From assembly GCF_018069625.1 (NCBI RefSeq), contig NZ_CP072941.1, positions 6,262,001 to 6,326,000 on the forward strand: a DNA stretch of 64,000 bases, written 5' to 3'. The notes under the pieces were generated by a model. The model did not search any database, had not been told where the DNA came from, and saw only the letters and a list, made by a program, of their open reading frames with translations. Source of the DNA: Streptomyces yatensis (lineage in GTDB: Bacteria > Actinomycetota > Actinomycetes > Streptomycetales > Streptomycetaceae). Of the stretch, positions 51,206-60,211 are shown in pieces (within the stretch, counting starts at the first letter, position 1; each line of letters begins with the position of its first letter). Both the position numbers and the translations under genes were made by a program.

Positions 51206-52516
51206 CGCCGTGCGGCCCCGCAGGTGGTCCAGGTCCAGCGCCCGCGCCATCGCCCGGTAGCCGTCGTCGCTCGGGTGCAGATGGTCGCCCGAGTCGTACA
51301 TCGGGCGCAGCCGCAGCGGGCTGATCGGGTCGCGCAGCGCCTTGTCGAAGTCCACGACCTCGTCGAAGACCCTCCCGGCGCGGATCTGCGCGTTGACCCG
51401 CTCGCGTACGGCGTCGAGCTGGGGGGTGTAGCCGCGGTGCCCGTAGAAGGGCGTCAGGGTGGCTCCGATGACCCGCAGGCCGCGGGCGTGGGCCTGTTCG
51501 GTCAGCCGCTTCAGGCCCCACACGATCCGGTTGGGGTCGGTCTCGTGGGGGATGCGCAGTATGTCGTTGACGCCCAGTTCGACGATCACGGCCTTGACGC
51601 CCGTACGGGACAGTACGTCGCGGTCGAAGCGGGAGAGCCCGCTGGGGTTGTTGGGCGGGTACTGCGTGCCGTCGCTCAGCACGCGGTTGCCGCTGATGCC
51701 CTGGTTGAGCACGCCGAAGCGGGGCGCGCCGGGCTCGCTGCGCAGCCGCTGGGAGAGGAAGTCGGTCCACCGGTGGTTGGCCCCGGCGGTGGAGGTGATG
51801 CCGTCGGTGATCGAGTCGCCCAGCACCGCGACCGCGCCCTCGGCCTGCTTGGACCACACGTCCACGCCGGTCAGATAGCGCCAGTACGGGCTCTGCTGGG
51901 TGTAGGCGGCGCCCGCCGTGTCCTCCGTACGGTCGCCACGCGCCATGTACGACGTCTGGCGGGCGTGCGGATGGTAGGTGACGGAGCCGGACGCCTGCGG
52001 GGTGTAGGTGGTGACCAGCAGATCGGCCGCGTCCGGGACGGCGAGCCGCGCCGGGTCGCTGGTGACGGCCTTACCGGGCGGGATCGTCACCCAGGAGCGG
52101 TTGTTGAAGGTGAGGCGGCGCATGGTGCCGGTCGCCGCGGTGGGGTTGCTGGGCGCGGCGGCCAGCGCCACCGAGGCATGCGTGATCGTCAGCGGACGGC
52201 TGCTGTAGAAGTTGGAGAGCTGGATCCGGGCACTGGTGCCGCCGATGGTGGTGTGCACCACGTTCCGTATCGACATGCCCGACAGGCCGCGCAGCGTCCG
52301 CGGCTCGGCGGCCGCCGCCGAGGTGGACCAGGTGCCCACCCAGGACCCGGCCGAGGCCGGGTCGGCCGAGCCGCGGGCCCCCTGCGCACGGGAGTCCGTA
52401 CCGCCCTTGTCACCACCGAGCCCGATGAATATCGCGGTGGAGACGAGGATCACCACAGCCGCCAGCGCAGCGAGCACGGCATACCCCGTGCGTCTGGGCA
52501 TTGGGGGCATGCTCAT
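51194..52516 (-). CDS. SGNH/GDSL-type secreted hydrolase
   Basis: A 440-residue esterase-like protein with an N-terminal signal anchor (about residues 10-35). An N-terminal beta domain (GSWVGTWSTSAAAAEPRTL and IRNVVHTTIGGTSARIQLSN) precedes the SGNH domain. Block I is VAVLGDSITDG with the nucleophile Ser, block II has Gly in NQGISGNRVL, block III is ELGVNDILR (GxND), and block V is SGDHLHPSDDGY with Asp and His. It is probably an extracellular esterase on plant or wall polymer esters. MSMPPMPRR offers two close ATG starts. Confidence 0.92.
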   Translation of the reverse strand: MSMPPMPRRTGYAVLAALAAVVILVSTAIFIGLGGDKGGTDSRAQGARGSADPASAGSWVGTWSTSAAAAEPRTLRGLSGMSIRNVVHTTIGGTSARIQLSNFYSSRPLTITHASVALAAAPSNPTAATGTMRRLTFNNRSWVTIPPGKAVTSDPARLAVPDAADLLVTTYTPQASGSVTYHPHARQTSYMARGDRTEDTAGAAYTQQSPYWRYLTGVDVWSKQAEGAVAVLGDSITDGITSTAGANHRWTDFLSQRLRSEPGAPRFGVLNQGISGNRVLSDGTQYPPNNPSGLSRFDRDVLSRTGVKAVIVELGVNDILRIPHETDPNRIVWGLKRLTEQAHARGLRVIGATLTPFYGHRGYTPQLDAVRERVNAQIRAGRVFDEVVDFDKALRDPISPLRLRPMYDSGDHLHPSDDGYRAMARALDLDHLRGRTAAEL

Positions 52517-52748
52517 GAGCGGGTTGTCTCCTCGGGCGGACGGAGCCCGAGGCTCCGGAAGTGGACGGGAACGGCGGGTGGTGTCCGGCAGCGCCGATGC
52601 GGTCCGGTCGGTGACTCATGATCCCATGGTGGGACCCGGCTCCGCCTGTCGGCCTGCCCCCAATGTGCTGGGTCGCTCCCCCAGACAGACGACGGGAACT
52701 CACCGTACGTTCCACCCATGGGCGACTGAGACCGGAAAGAGACAATGC

Positions 52749-54101
52749 ATGAGGGGACGGGTCGACCGGGTGGAGCGTATGGAGCGAAGAACGACTGGTG
52801 AGACGGCGGCCCCGCCGCATCGGGGCGCGGCTGTGCCCTTCGTCACGGACAGCCCGCTGGACGTGGAGCGGCGGCGCGGAGTGCGCCGGATGAAGGCGCT
52901 CGCCACCGGCATGCTGCTCGGCGTCGCACTGGTGTACGTGCTCGCCACCTGGGCGCGCTCCTCCGGTGTCGACGGCTGGCCCGGCTATGTCGCCGCGGCC
53001 GCCGAGGCGGGCATGGTGGGCGCCCTGGCCGACTGGTTCGCGGTCACCGCGCTCTTCCGTCGGCCCATGGGGCTGCCGATTCCCCATACGGCGATCATCC
53101 CCACCAAGAAGGACCAGCTCGGGGCCAGCCTCGGGGAGTTCGTCGGGGAGAACTTCCTCTCCGGCGACGTCGTACGGATGCGGCTGCGCGCGGTCGGCAT
53201 CGGCGGCCGGCTCGGCACCTGGCTCGTCCAGCCCGAGCATGCCGAGCGGGTGACGGCCGAGCTGGCGACCGCGCTGCGCGGCGCGCTCACGGTGCTGCGC
53301 GACTCCGATGTGCAGGCGGTGGTGGGCGAGGCGATCACCCGCCGGGCGGACGCCCAGGAGGTCGCGCCGGGCCTCGGCAAGCTGCTGGAGCGCGTGGTCG
53401 CGGAGGGCGGCCACCGGCGCGCCGTGGACCTGGTGTGCCTGCGGGCCCACGATTGGCTGGTGGAGCACAACGACTCGGTGATGCAGGCCGTGACCGGCGG
53501 CGCCCCCGGCTGGACGCCGCGGTTCGTGGACCGCAAGGTCGGCGACCGCGTCTACAAGGAACTGCTGCGCTTCGTCACCGAGATGCGCGATATGCCCGCC
53601 CATCCGGCGCGCGGCGCCCTGGACCGCTTCCTCACCGACTTCGCCGGGGATCTGCAGTCCGACACCGACACCCGGGCGCGGGTGGAGCGGGTGAAGAGCG
53701 AGGTGCTGGGGCGCGGCGACGTCCAGGACATCATCGCCACGGCCTGGGCCTCGGTGCGGGCGATGATCGTCACGGCGGCCGAGGACGAGCGCAGCGAGCT
53801 GCGGCAGCGGGCGCGGGCGGCGATTCTGTCGCTGGGCAGGCGGATGGTGACGGACCAACGGCTGCGGGACAAGGTCGACGGCTGGCTGGAGGACGCCGCC
53901 GTCTATGTGGTGACGACGTATCGGGACGAGATCACCTCGCTGATCACCGAGACGGTGGCGGGCTGGGACGCCGAGCACACCTCGCGGAAGATCGAGGCCC
54001 ATATCGGCCGGGATCTGCAGTTCATCCGGATCAACGGCACGGTGGTGGGCGCCCTGGCCGGGCTGGTGATCTATACGGTCTCGCGGGCGCTGGGCGGATA
54101 G
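52749..54101 (+). CDS. DUF445 family membrane protein
   Basis: A protein of 450 residues from ATG 52749 (440 from ATG 52779). The core starts RRMKALATGMLLGVALVYVL (membrane helix 1), then AAAEAGMVGALADWFAVTALFRRPMGLPIPHTAIIP, the DUF445 signature. A long helical soluble region follows, and the C-terminal membrane helix is INGTVVGALAGLVIYTVSRA. The family (related to YheB/YjiN) is of unknown function; the fold suggests a membrane-anchored coiled-coil scaffold. GGAAAGAGA lies before 52749. Confidence 0.88.
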   Translation: MRGRVDRVERMERRTTGETAAPPHRGAAVPFVTDSPLDVERRRGVRRMKALATGMLLGVALVYVLATWARSSGVDGWPGYVAAAAEAGMVGALADWFAVTALFRRPMGLPIPHTAIIPTKKDQLGASLGEFVGENFLSGDVVRMRLRAVGIGGRLGTWLVQPEHAERVTAELATALRGALTVLRDSDVQAVVGEAITRRADAQEVAPGLGKLLERVVAEGGHRRAVDLVCLRAHDWLVEHNDSVMQAVTGGAPGWTPRFVDRKVGDRVYKELLRFVTEMRDMPAHPARGALDRFLTDFAGDLQSDTDTRARVERVKSEVLGRGDVQDIIATAWASVRAMIVTAAEDERSELRQRARAAILSLGRRMVTDQRLRDKVDGWLEDAAVYVVTTYRDEITSLITETVAGWDAEHTSRKIEAHIGRDLQFIRINGTVVGALAGLVIYTVSRALGG

Positions 54102-54123
54102 CCGCGCCCCGTCTCTGGCAGGT

Positions 54124-54915
54124 GTGCGCGGCCTGGCCTATGGTGCGCGCGTGCGACGTCGTGGAGGGCGGGCCGTGCTCGCCCGGGGGCTGTGGACGGC
54201 CGGTGAACTCGCCGTCACCCTCGGGGTCGTGGTGCTGCTCCTGGTCGTCCACCAGCTGTGGTGGACCAACCGGCAGGCGAGGGCGGGCGCACGGCACGAG
54301 GTGGGCGTACTGGAGCGGCAATGGCGCGACGGCGCCGCAGAATCCGCGACGCCGGCGCCGGGGGCGCCGCGCTCCTCCGCATCCCCCCGGGGGGACGGAC
54401 GCGACCGTGACCGGGCGGCCGGAGGCGGGGGCCGCGGGCCGCGCCGGGACCAGGCGTACGCCGTGCTCCGGATCCCGCGCATCGGCCTTACGGTGCCCAT
54501 CGCCGAGGGCATCGGCCGGGCGGCGGTGCTCAACAAGGGGTATGTGGGCCACTATCCGCGGACCGCCCAGCCGGGCCAGGCGGGCAATGTCGCCCTCGCG
54601 GGCCACCGCAACACCCACGGCGAGCCCTTCCGGCAACTGGACGAGGTGCGCCCGGGCGACACGGTGCGCATCGACACCGCCGACGCCCGCTTCACGTACA
54701 CGGTCGAGCGCACCCTGCCGCGCACCTCGCCCGCCGACGGCACGGTGATCGCCCGGGTGCCGTACAGCTCCGCCCACCCCCGCCACCGCTACACCGAACC
54801 GGGCTACTACCTCACGCTGACGACCTGCACCCCCGAATTCACCTCCCGCTACCGCCTGGTGGTCTGGGCCCGGCTGCGGGCCGCCGCCCCACGCGCTGTC
54901 GGCGGGGGCGACTAG
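54124..54915 (+). CDS. Class E sortase
   Basis: A 263-residue transpeptidase from GTG 54124 (GTG 54151 is an alternative). One N-terminal membrane helix (LAVTLGVVVLLLVVHQLWW) is followed by a flexible charged linker and the sortase barrel: YAVLRIPRIGLTVPIAEGI, then the catalytic His in VALAGHRNTHGEPF. The catalytic Cys (about residue 235) is in LTLTTCTPEF and the Arg in SRYRLVVW. Class E sortases of Streptomyces join LAXTG proteins to the wall. An LAATG protein is encoded 5.3 kb downstream (60212-61807), a likely substrate. Confidence 0.92.
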   Translation: MRGLAYGARVRRRGGRAVLARGLWTAGELAVTLGVVVLLLVVHQLWWTNRQARAGARHEVGVLERQWRDGAAESATPAPGAPRSSASPRGDGRDRDRAAGGGGRGPRRDQAYAVLRIPRIGLTVPIAEGIGRAAVLNKGYVGHYPRTAQPGQAGNVALAGHRNTHGEPFRQLDEVRPGDTVRIDTADARFTYTVERTLPRTSPADGTVIARVPYSSAHPRHRYTEPGYYLTLTTCTPEFTSRYRLVVWARLRAAAPRAVGGGD

Positions 54916-54957
54916 ACTGGCGGGAGCCAGGTGGGGAGACCGGCCGGGAGAGGGGGT

Positions 54958-55284
54958 GTGACGGTGTCGCGACGACTGGAAGCGCTGCGCATGCAGCTGG
55001 GCGTCTGCCTGTTTCTGCTGACCGGGGTGCTGCTGGCGCAGAGCGGGGCCGTCAGCGCCGTCGCCCTCGCCGCCACGGTGGCGACCACGGCCGCCGTCGC
55101 CACGGCGCTGCTCACCTGCGCGATCCTCGCCTCCCGCGGCCGAATACCCGCCCCCGCCGGGCGGATTCGCACCGCGATACGGGACCGCGAGCGCCGTACG
55201 GCGTTCCTGCCCCAGCGGGATCCCGACGCCTCCGGACGCCCGAGGCCGCGAGCGCCGGGCCGTCGTCTGCCGACGGCCGCGTAG
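54958..55284 (+). CDS. DUF6412-like small membrane protein
   Basis: A 108-residue protein, GTG 54958 with GAGAGGGGG just before it. It starts MTVSRRLEALRMQLGVCLFL, has two hydrophobic helices (about residues 13-28 and 33-54), and a basic Pro/Arg-rich tail. It resembles the DUF6412 proteins found next to YidC-like genes in streptomycetes, which suits the gene 120 bp downstream. Possibly a partner of the insertase; the role is not established. Confidence 0.75.
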   Translation: MTVSRRLEALRMQLGVCLFLLTGVLLAQSGAVSAVALAATVATTAAVATALLTCAILASRGRIPAPAGRIRTAIRDRERRTAFLPQRDPDASGRPRPRAPGRRLPTAA

Positions 55285-55405
55285 GCGCAACCACTTCGCC
55301 GTACGGCGGACCCCAGCCGCTCCGGCATTCGTACCGCCGCGCCACGCGGCTCGTCACGCCGATGTCTTCCTCACTCCGGCACGACGAGACCCGCGGAGGG
55401 CTCCC

Positions 55406-56068
55406 ATGTCCCTTTTCTCTTCCCTCGGCTCCCTGCTGACCACCATGGCGGGCGGCCTCGACCCGCTCTTCGGCGCGTCCGCGGCGGCGGCCGCCATCGT
55501 CCTGTTCACGCTGTGCGTCCGCGCGGCGCTGCATCCCCTCGCCCGGGCCGCGGTGCGCGGTGAGAAGGCGCGGGCCGCGCTCGCGCCGAAGCTCACCGAG
55601 CTGAGCCGCAAGCACAAGGGCGACCCCGAGCGGCTGCGGCGCGCCATGACGGAGCTGCGGGCGAAGGAGGGCGCGTCACCGCTGGCGGGCTGTCTCCCGG
55701 CGCTCGCCCAGCTTCCCGTCTTCTTCGTGATGTACCACGTGTTCTCCACCGGCAGCGGCGCCGGAGACCTCCTCGACCACACGCTCGCCGGGGCCCCGCT
55801 CGGCGACCGGTGGGGCGGGGCGCTCAGCGGTGCGCCGGGTCTGGTCTACCTCGGGCTCTTCGCACTGATCGCGGCCGTGGCGACCTGGACGTACCTCCGC
55901 GCCCGCAGGACGACCGCCCCCGGGGCGCCCGGAGTGGCCCGGGCGCTGCCGCTGCTGTCGTTCGGGACCCTCGTCACCGCCGCCGTGGTCCCGCTGGCGG
56001 CGGCGCTGTACCTGGCGACCAGCACCACCTGGACGGCGGTGGAGCGGGCCCTGCTGCACCGCGGATGA
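55406..56068 (+). CDS. YidC/Oxa1 family membrane protein (second, non-core type)
   Basis: A 220-residue insertase-like protein. The YidC core is visible: FTLCVRAALHPLARAAVRGE with the hydrophilic-groove Arg in the first conserved helix, a charged coiled hairpin (LTELSRKHKGDPERLRRAMT), and LAGCLPALAQLPVFFVMYHVF. Three further spans follow. It is shorter than the housekeeping YidC near the replication origin and lacks a long C-terminal tail. It probably inserts a subset of membrane proteins. ATG 55406 is preceded by GCGGAGGG. Confidence 0.88.
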   Translation: MSLFSSLGSLLTTMAGGLDPLFGASAAAAAIVLFTLCVRAALHPLARAAVRGEKARAALAPKLTELSRKHKGDPERLRRAMTELRAKEGASPLAGCLPALAQLPVFFVMYHVFSTGSGAGDLLDHTLAGAPLGDRWGGALSGAPGLVYLGLFALIAAVATWTYLRARRTTAPGAPGVARALPLLSFGTLVTAAVVPLAAALYLATSTTWTAVERALLHRG

Positions 56069-56252
56069 CGGGCACCCATGGCGGGGCCGTGGCGGGGCCC
56101 GCGACGGGCGCCCGCAACGGCGCCCGTCGAAGTCATGAGTGAAACCGCCGTCCCAGTCCGTGAATGAGGTCTTGCGGGCTGGACGCCCCTGAAGGGAGGA
56201 TCGATCAGCCGGTAGGCGCCTCGCACCGGCCTGTGACCTCGGGAGTCTTGGG

Positions 56253-57119
56253 ATGAAACTGCTGCGAGTCGGACCGACGGGCGCGGAACGCCCCGCGCTG
56301 CTCGATCAGAACGGCACCTTGCGCGATCTGTCCGCCCTGGTCCCGGACATCGACGGCGCGCTCCTCGCCGACGAGGTCGCCCTCGCGCGGCTGCGCGCGG
56401 CGGCGGCCGCCGAGGGCGACGACGCGCTGCCGGTGATCGAGGACGGCGGGGTGCGGATCGGCCCGCCGCTCGGCCGGATCGGCAAGATCGTGTGCATCGG
56501 GCTGAACTACCACGACCACGCCGCCGAGACCGGGGCCAGCGCCCCCGAAGAGCCCATCATCTTCATGAAGGCCCCGGACACGGTCGTCGGCCCCGATGAC
56601 ACGGTCCTCGTGCCGCGCGGCAGCGTGAAGACCGACTGGGAGGTCGAACTCGCCGTCGTCATCGGCCGCACCGCCCGCTACCTCGACTCCGACGAGGCCG
56701 CCCTCGCCTCGGTCGCGGGCTATGCGATCGCCCACGACGTCTCCGAGCGCGCCTTCCAGATCGAGCGCGGCGGCCAGTGGGACAAGGGCAAGAACTGCGA
56801 GACGTTCAACCCCCTGGGCCCCTGGCTGGTGACCGCCGACGAGATCCCCGACCCGCAGGCCCTGGGCCTGCGCCTGTGGGTCAACGGCGAGGTCAAGCAG
56901 GACGGCACCACCGCGGACCAGATCTTCGGGGTGGCCCATGTGGTCCGCTACCTCAGCCAGTTCATGACCCTCTACCCCGGCGATGTCATCAGCACCGGCA
57001 CCCCGGCGGGCGTGGCCATGGGCCGCCCCGAGCCCAAGCCGTACCTCCGCTCCGGCGATGTCGTCGAGCTCGAGATCGACGGGCTGGGGCGCCAGCGCCA
57101 GGAGTTCAAGGACGCGTAG
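56253..57119 (+). CDS. Fumarylacetoacetate hydrolase family protein
   Basis: A 288-residue enzyme of the FAH superfamily. Metal and catalytic residues are in IVCIGLNYHDHAAETG, DWEVELAVVIGR (Glu cluster) and GYAIAHDVSERAFQ, with WDKGKNCETFNPLGPW and the end block DVISTGTPAGVAMG. The pattern fits 2,4-diketo-3-deoxy-fuconate hydrolase or ureidoglycolate lyase-type members more than true fumarylacetoacetase. The true reaction is undetermined. It is followed at once by five 13-bp tandem repeats. Confidence 0.9.
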   Translation: MKLLRVGPTGAERPALLDQNGTLRDLSALVPDIDGALLADEVALARLRAAAAAEGDDALPVIEDGGVRIGPPLGRIGKIVCIGLNYHDHAAETGASAPEEPIIFMKAPDTVVGPDDTVLVPRGSVKTDWEVELAVVIGRTARYLDSDEAALASVAGYAIAHDVSERAFQIERGGQWDKGKNCETFNPLGPWLVTADEIPDPQALGLRLWVNGEVKQDGTTADQIFGVAHVVRYLSQFMTLYPGDVISTGTPAGVAMGRPEPKPYLRSGDVVELEIDGLGRQRQEFKDA

Positions 57120-57125
57120 CCGGAT

Positions 57126-57190
57126 GCCGGGCCCGGACGCCGGGCCCGGACGCCGGGCCCGGACGCCGGGCCCGGACGCCGGGCCCGGAT
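57126..57190. repeat. Five perfect 13-bp tandem repeats
   Basis: GCCGGGCCCGGAC is repeated five times without a gap (the last ends in T), starting seven bases after the FAH stop. Each unit contains the 10-bp palindrome CCGGGCCCGG, so the array can form many alternative hairpins and may terminate transcription. Confidence 0.95.
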
Positions 57191-57235
57191 ACCGGTCGGG
57201 CGGCCCGGTCGGGGCCGCCCCTCCGCATGCCCGCC

Positions 57236-57712
57236 TCAGGCCGTCGCCGCCAGATAGCGCTCCAGCGCCTCCACCACCAGCGCGTGGTCCTCGGCCTGCG
57301 GCAGCCCCGAGACGGCGACCGCGCCGATGACACCCGTGCCCGTCACGTGGAGGGGGAAGGCGCCGCCGTGCGCGGCGTACCGGTCGGGGTCGAGGCGGGA
57401 GGACTCCTCGAAGCTCGCGCCCTTGGCGCGGAAGCGGGCGCCGACCAGGTACGAGCTCGCCCCGTAGCGCTCCACGACCCGGCACTTGCGCTCCAGCCAG
57501 GCGTCGTTGTCGGGGGAGGTGCCCGGCAGGGCGCGGTGGAAGAGCCGCTGACCGGCCCGGTGGATGCCGATCGTGACGGCGGCGCCGCGCTCCTGGGCCA
57601 GGTCGGCGATGAGACAGCCCAGACGCCAGGCGTCGTCGTTGTCGAAGCGGGGCAGGCGCAGCCGGCGCTCCTGCTCCTCGATGCGGGATATCAGCTCGGC
57701 GTGCTCGCTCAT
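57236..57712 (-). CDS. UPF0303/DUF336-type heme-degrading-like protein
   Basis: A 158-residue protein, ATG 57712. It begins MSEHAELISRIEEQERRLRL and contains FDNDDAWRLGCLIADLAQER, FHRALPGTSPDNDAWLERKC and FPLHVTGTGVIGAVAVSGLP. This is the GlcG/HbpS-like (DUF336) domain of the UPF0303 group. HbpS of Streptomyces binds heme in redox sensing, but UPF0303 members are not proven to do so. The start overlaps the end of the oxidoreductase gene by four bases, so the two are translated together. Confidence 0.88.
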   Translation of the reverse strand: MSEHAELISRIEEQERRLRLPRFDNDDAWRLGCLIADLAQERGAAVTIGIHRAGQRLFHRALPGTSPDNDAWLERKCRVVERYGASSYLVGARFRAKGASFEESSRLDPDRYAAHGGAFPLHVTGTGVIGAVAVSGLPQAEDHALVVEALERYLAATA

Positions 57713-58809
57713 GCGGGGACCTCGATCCGGACGGTACGGCGCTCCGCGGCCGACACCCGGGCCGCCTCCAGCACATGCAGGGCGGCCGCGGCCTCGGCGG
57801 CGGTGACCGGCGGCGGGGTGCCGTCGCGGAGGGCGGCGGCGACGGCGGCGTAGTACGCGGGGTAGTCGCCCTGGAGGGTCGGCACCGGGACCCCGCCGCC
57901 GGTCAGCGGGGACTCCCCGGCGCCCAGCCGGCCCCATTCGCTCTCCGGCTCGACGCCCCATGCGGCGGACGGGTCGCCGGGGCGCAGCCCCTCGCGCAGG
58001 GCGGCCTCCTGCGGGTCGAGGCCGTACTTCACATAGCCCGAACCGCTGCCCAGCACCCGGAAGCGCGGGCCGAGCTGGGCGGTGATCGCGCTCATCCACA
58101 GATGGGAGCGGACCCCGCTGGTGTGGGTGAGGGCGATGAAGGTGTCGTCGTCGGTCTGCGCCCCGGGGCGGCGCACATCGACCTCGGCGTAGACGGACTC
58201 GACGGGGCCGAAGAGGGTGAGCGCCTGGTCGACGAGGTGGCTGCCCAGGTCGTACAGCAGTCCGCCGACCTCGGCCGGGTCGCCGGACTCCCGCCAGCCG
58301 CCCTTGAGCTGCGGCCGCCACCGCTCGAAGCGGGACTCGAAGCGCTGCACGTCGCCGAGCGCGCCCTCGGCGAGCAGCTTGCGGAGGGTGAGGAAGTCGT
58401 TGTCCCAGCGGCGGTTCTGGAAGACGCTCAGCAGCAGCCCGCGGGCCTCGGCGAGCGCGGCCAGCTCCTCGGCCTCGGCGGCGGTGGCGGCCAGCGGCTT
58501 GTCCACGACGACCGGCAGCCCCGCCTCGAGGGCGGTGCGGGCGAGCGGCACATGGGTGCGGTTCGGGGAGGCGATGACGATCAGGTCCAGCTCATCCGCC
58601 CGGCCCCACAGCTCATCGGCGGAGTCCGCGAAACGAACCTCGGGGAACTCGGCGCGTGCCTGCCGCTGCCGCTCCGGGCTGGAGGTGACGATGGTGTCCA
58701 GCACCAGTCCCTCGGTGGCCGCGATCAAGGGGGCGTGGAAGACGGATCCGGCCAGGCCGTAGCCGATCAGTCCCACGCGGACGGTGCTGCTGTCATCCAT
58801 GGCATCCAT
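57709..58809 (-). CDS. Gfo/Idh/MocA family oxidoreductase
   Basis: A 366-residue NAD(P)-dependent dehydrogenase. The Rossmann motif is VRVGLIGYGLAGSVFHAPLI, then IVIASPNRTHVPLARTALEA and VVDKPLAATAAEAEELAALA with the EKP-type Lys. The substrate domain has GGLLYDLGSHLVDQALTLFG, where the catalytic His and Asp are visible. It probably acts on a sugar or inositol. The start is ATG 58809 or 58800; there is no clear ribosome site. A perfect 27-bp palindrome lies seven bases upstream, shared with the divergent ROK regulator. Confidence 0.9.
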   Translation of the reverse strand: MDAMDDSSTVRVGLIGYGLAGSVFHAPLIAATEGLVLDTIVTSSPERQRQARAEFPEVRFADSADELWGRADELDLIVIASPNRTHVPLARTALEAGLPVVVDKPLAATAAEAEELAALAEARGLLLSVFQNRRWDNDFLTLRKLLAEGALGDVQRFESRFERWRPQLKGGWRESGDPAEVGGLLYDLGSHLVDQALTLFGPVESVYAEVDVRRPGAQTDDDTFIALTHTSGVRSHLWMSAITAQLGPRFRVLGSGSGYVKYGLDPQEAALREGLRPGDPSAAWGVEPESEWGRLGAGESPLTGGGVPVPTLQGDYPAYYAAVAAALRDGTPPPVTAAEAAAALHVLEAARVSAAERRTVRIEVPA

Positions 58810-58815
58810 GAAGGC

Positions 58816-58842
58816 CACTTTGGCAACAGTGTTGCCAAAGTG
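58816..58842. promoter_or_regulatory. Perfect 27-bp palindromic operator
   Basis: CACTTTGGCAACA (58816-58828) is the exact reverse complement of TGTTGCCAAAGTG (58830-58842) around a central G. It lies between the divergent oxidoreductase and ROK genes, 24 bp from the ROK start, as expected for an autoregulating ROK repressor. Confidence 0.85.
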
Positions 58843-58865
58843 CAAGCGGTGGCCACAATGGAGGG

Positions 58866-60095
58866 GTGAACAGCACCATGTCGGGGGCGGCCGGGCCCGG
58901 AGCCAATCTGACCGCCCTGCGCAGCCATAACGCCGCGCTCGTCCTGCGTCTGCTGCGCGACGCGGGCGAGGACGGCGTCAGCCGACCGGAGCTGGCCGGC
59001 CACACCGGCCTCACCCCCCAGGCCGTCAGCAAGATCACGGCGCGGCTGAGGACGGAGGGGCTGGCGGTGGAGGCCGGTCAGCGCGCCTCGACCGGCGGCA
59101 AACCGCCCGCCGTGCTCCGCCTGGTCCCGGGCGCCCGCCATGCGATCGGGCTGCACCTGGACCGCGATGAGCTGACGGCCGTTCTCGTCGACCTCGCGGG
59201 CACACCGGTCGCCGCCCGCACCGCCCCCTTCGACTTCGGCGCGGGGGCGGAGGAAGCGCTCACGGCGGCCACCGCCGAGGTCAGGGCGCTCCTCGCGGAC
59301 GCCTGCACCGACCTTGCGGCTGGGACCGGCCTTGACACGGGGACCGGCCTTGCCGCCGGGACCGGCCTTACGGAGACCGGCGCGGAGACGGGTGGCGCGA
59401 TCGGCGGCGCGGCGGGCGGCGGGCTGGCGGGCGGGTTGGCGGGCGGGCTGCTCGGCGTCGGCGTCGCCGCGCCCGGACCGCTCGACCACGGCTCGGGCGT
59501 GCTGCACCGCGTCACCGGCTTCCCCCAGTGGGACGGCTTCCCGCTGCGCGACGCGCTCGCCGAGCGGCTCGGCCTGCCCGTCGTCCTCGACAAGGACACC
59601 AATGCCGCGGCGCTCGGGCTGGTGACCGCCGGGACCGCCCCATCGGCCGCGTATCTCCATCTGGGCACCGGCCTCGGCGCCGGTCTGATGCTCGGCGGGG
59701 AGGTGTACCGCGGGGCGCGGACCGACGCGGGCGAGTTCGGGCATCAGGTGATCCAGCTCGACGGGCCGCCCTGCGAATGCGGCAATCGCGGCTGCCTGGA
59801 GGCGCTGTGCCTGGCCGCCGTCGCACGCGACGACCATACGGACGCGGCGCGGCTGCTCGGCGTCGGCGCGGCCAACCTCGTACGGCTCCTCGACATCGAC
59901 CGGGTGCTGCTGGGCGGCCGGGTGGTGCTGGCCGACCCCGAGCCCTACGTTCGCGGTGTGGCCACGATGATCGCCGAGGACTCCGCCCGCGCCAGCCGCC
60001 TCACCGTGCCCGTGGATGTCGTGGAGCGGGGCGGGCGGGCCGTCGTCGAGGGCGCCGCCCGGCTCGTCCTCGCACCGCTGTTCGCACTGGGCTGA
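58866..60095 (+). CDS. ROK-family transcriptional regulator
   Basis: A 409-residue NagC/Mlc-type regulator starting at GTG 58866. The N-terminal HTH (about residues 15-75) includes GVSRPELAGHTGLTPQAVSK. The ROK sugar-kinase-like domain has the ATP/sugar loops VVLDKDTNAAALG and YLHLGTGLGAGLMLGGEVYRG, and the zinc motif GHQVIQLDGPPCECGNRGCLEAL. A Gly/Thr/Ala-rich insert of about 45 residues (near 155-195, including GTGLDTGTGLAAGTGL) interrupts the first lobe. It should bind a sugar or derivative and control the divergent oxidoreductase operon through the palindrome. Confidence 0.92.
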   Translation: MNSTMSGAAGPGANLTALRSHNAALVLRLLRDAGEDGVSRPELAGHTGLTPQAVSKITARLRTEGLAVEAGQRASTGGKPPAVLRLVPGARHAIGLHLDRDELTAVLVDLAGTPVAARTAPFDFGAGAEEALTAATAEVRALLADACTDLAAGTGLDTGTGLAAGTGLTETGAETGGAIGGAAGGGLAGGLAGGLLGVGVAAPGPLDHGSGVLHRVTGFPQWDGFPLRDALAERLGLPVVLDKDTNAAALGLVTAGTAPSAAYLHLGTGLGAGLMLGGEVYRGARTDAGEFGHQVIQLDGPPCECGNRGCLEALCLAAVARDDHTDAARLLGVGAANLVRLLDIDRVLLGGRVVLADPEPYVRGVATMIAEDSARASRLTVPVDVVERGGRAVVEGAARLVLAPLFALG

Positions 60096-60211
60096 TCGAG
60101 GGGGATCCTGACCGCCAGTCGGGGGCAATCCGGGGCTGGTGCGGTGTGTCGGCGTGCGGACGCGGAATGTAGCGCAGTGCTCGGGGAAACCCCGCACAGC
60201 AGAGGTCACTC

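Noticed and set aside
52410..54002. 530-codon minus-strand ORF
   Set aside because: Antisense to the DUF445 gene, which has real domain motifs; no ribosome site or family.
57126..57190. Iteron-type replication origin
   Set aside because: Only five 13-bp GC palindromic units, with no initiator gene and no AT-rich region.
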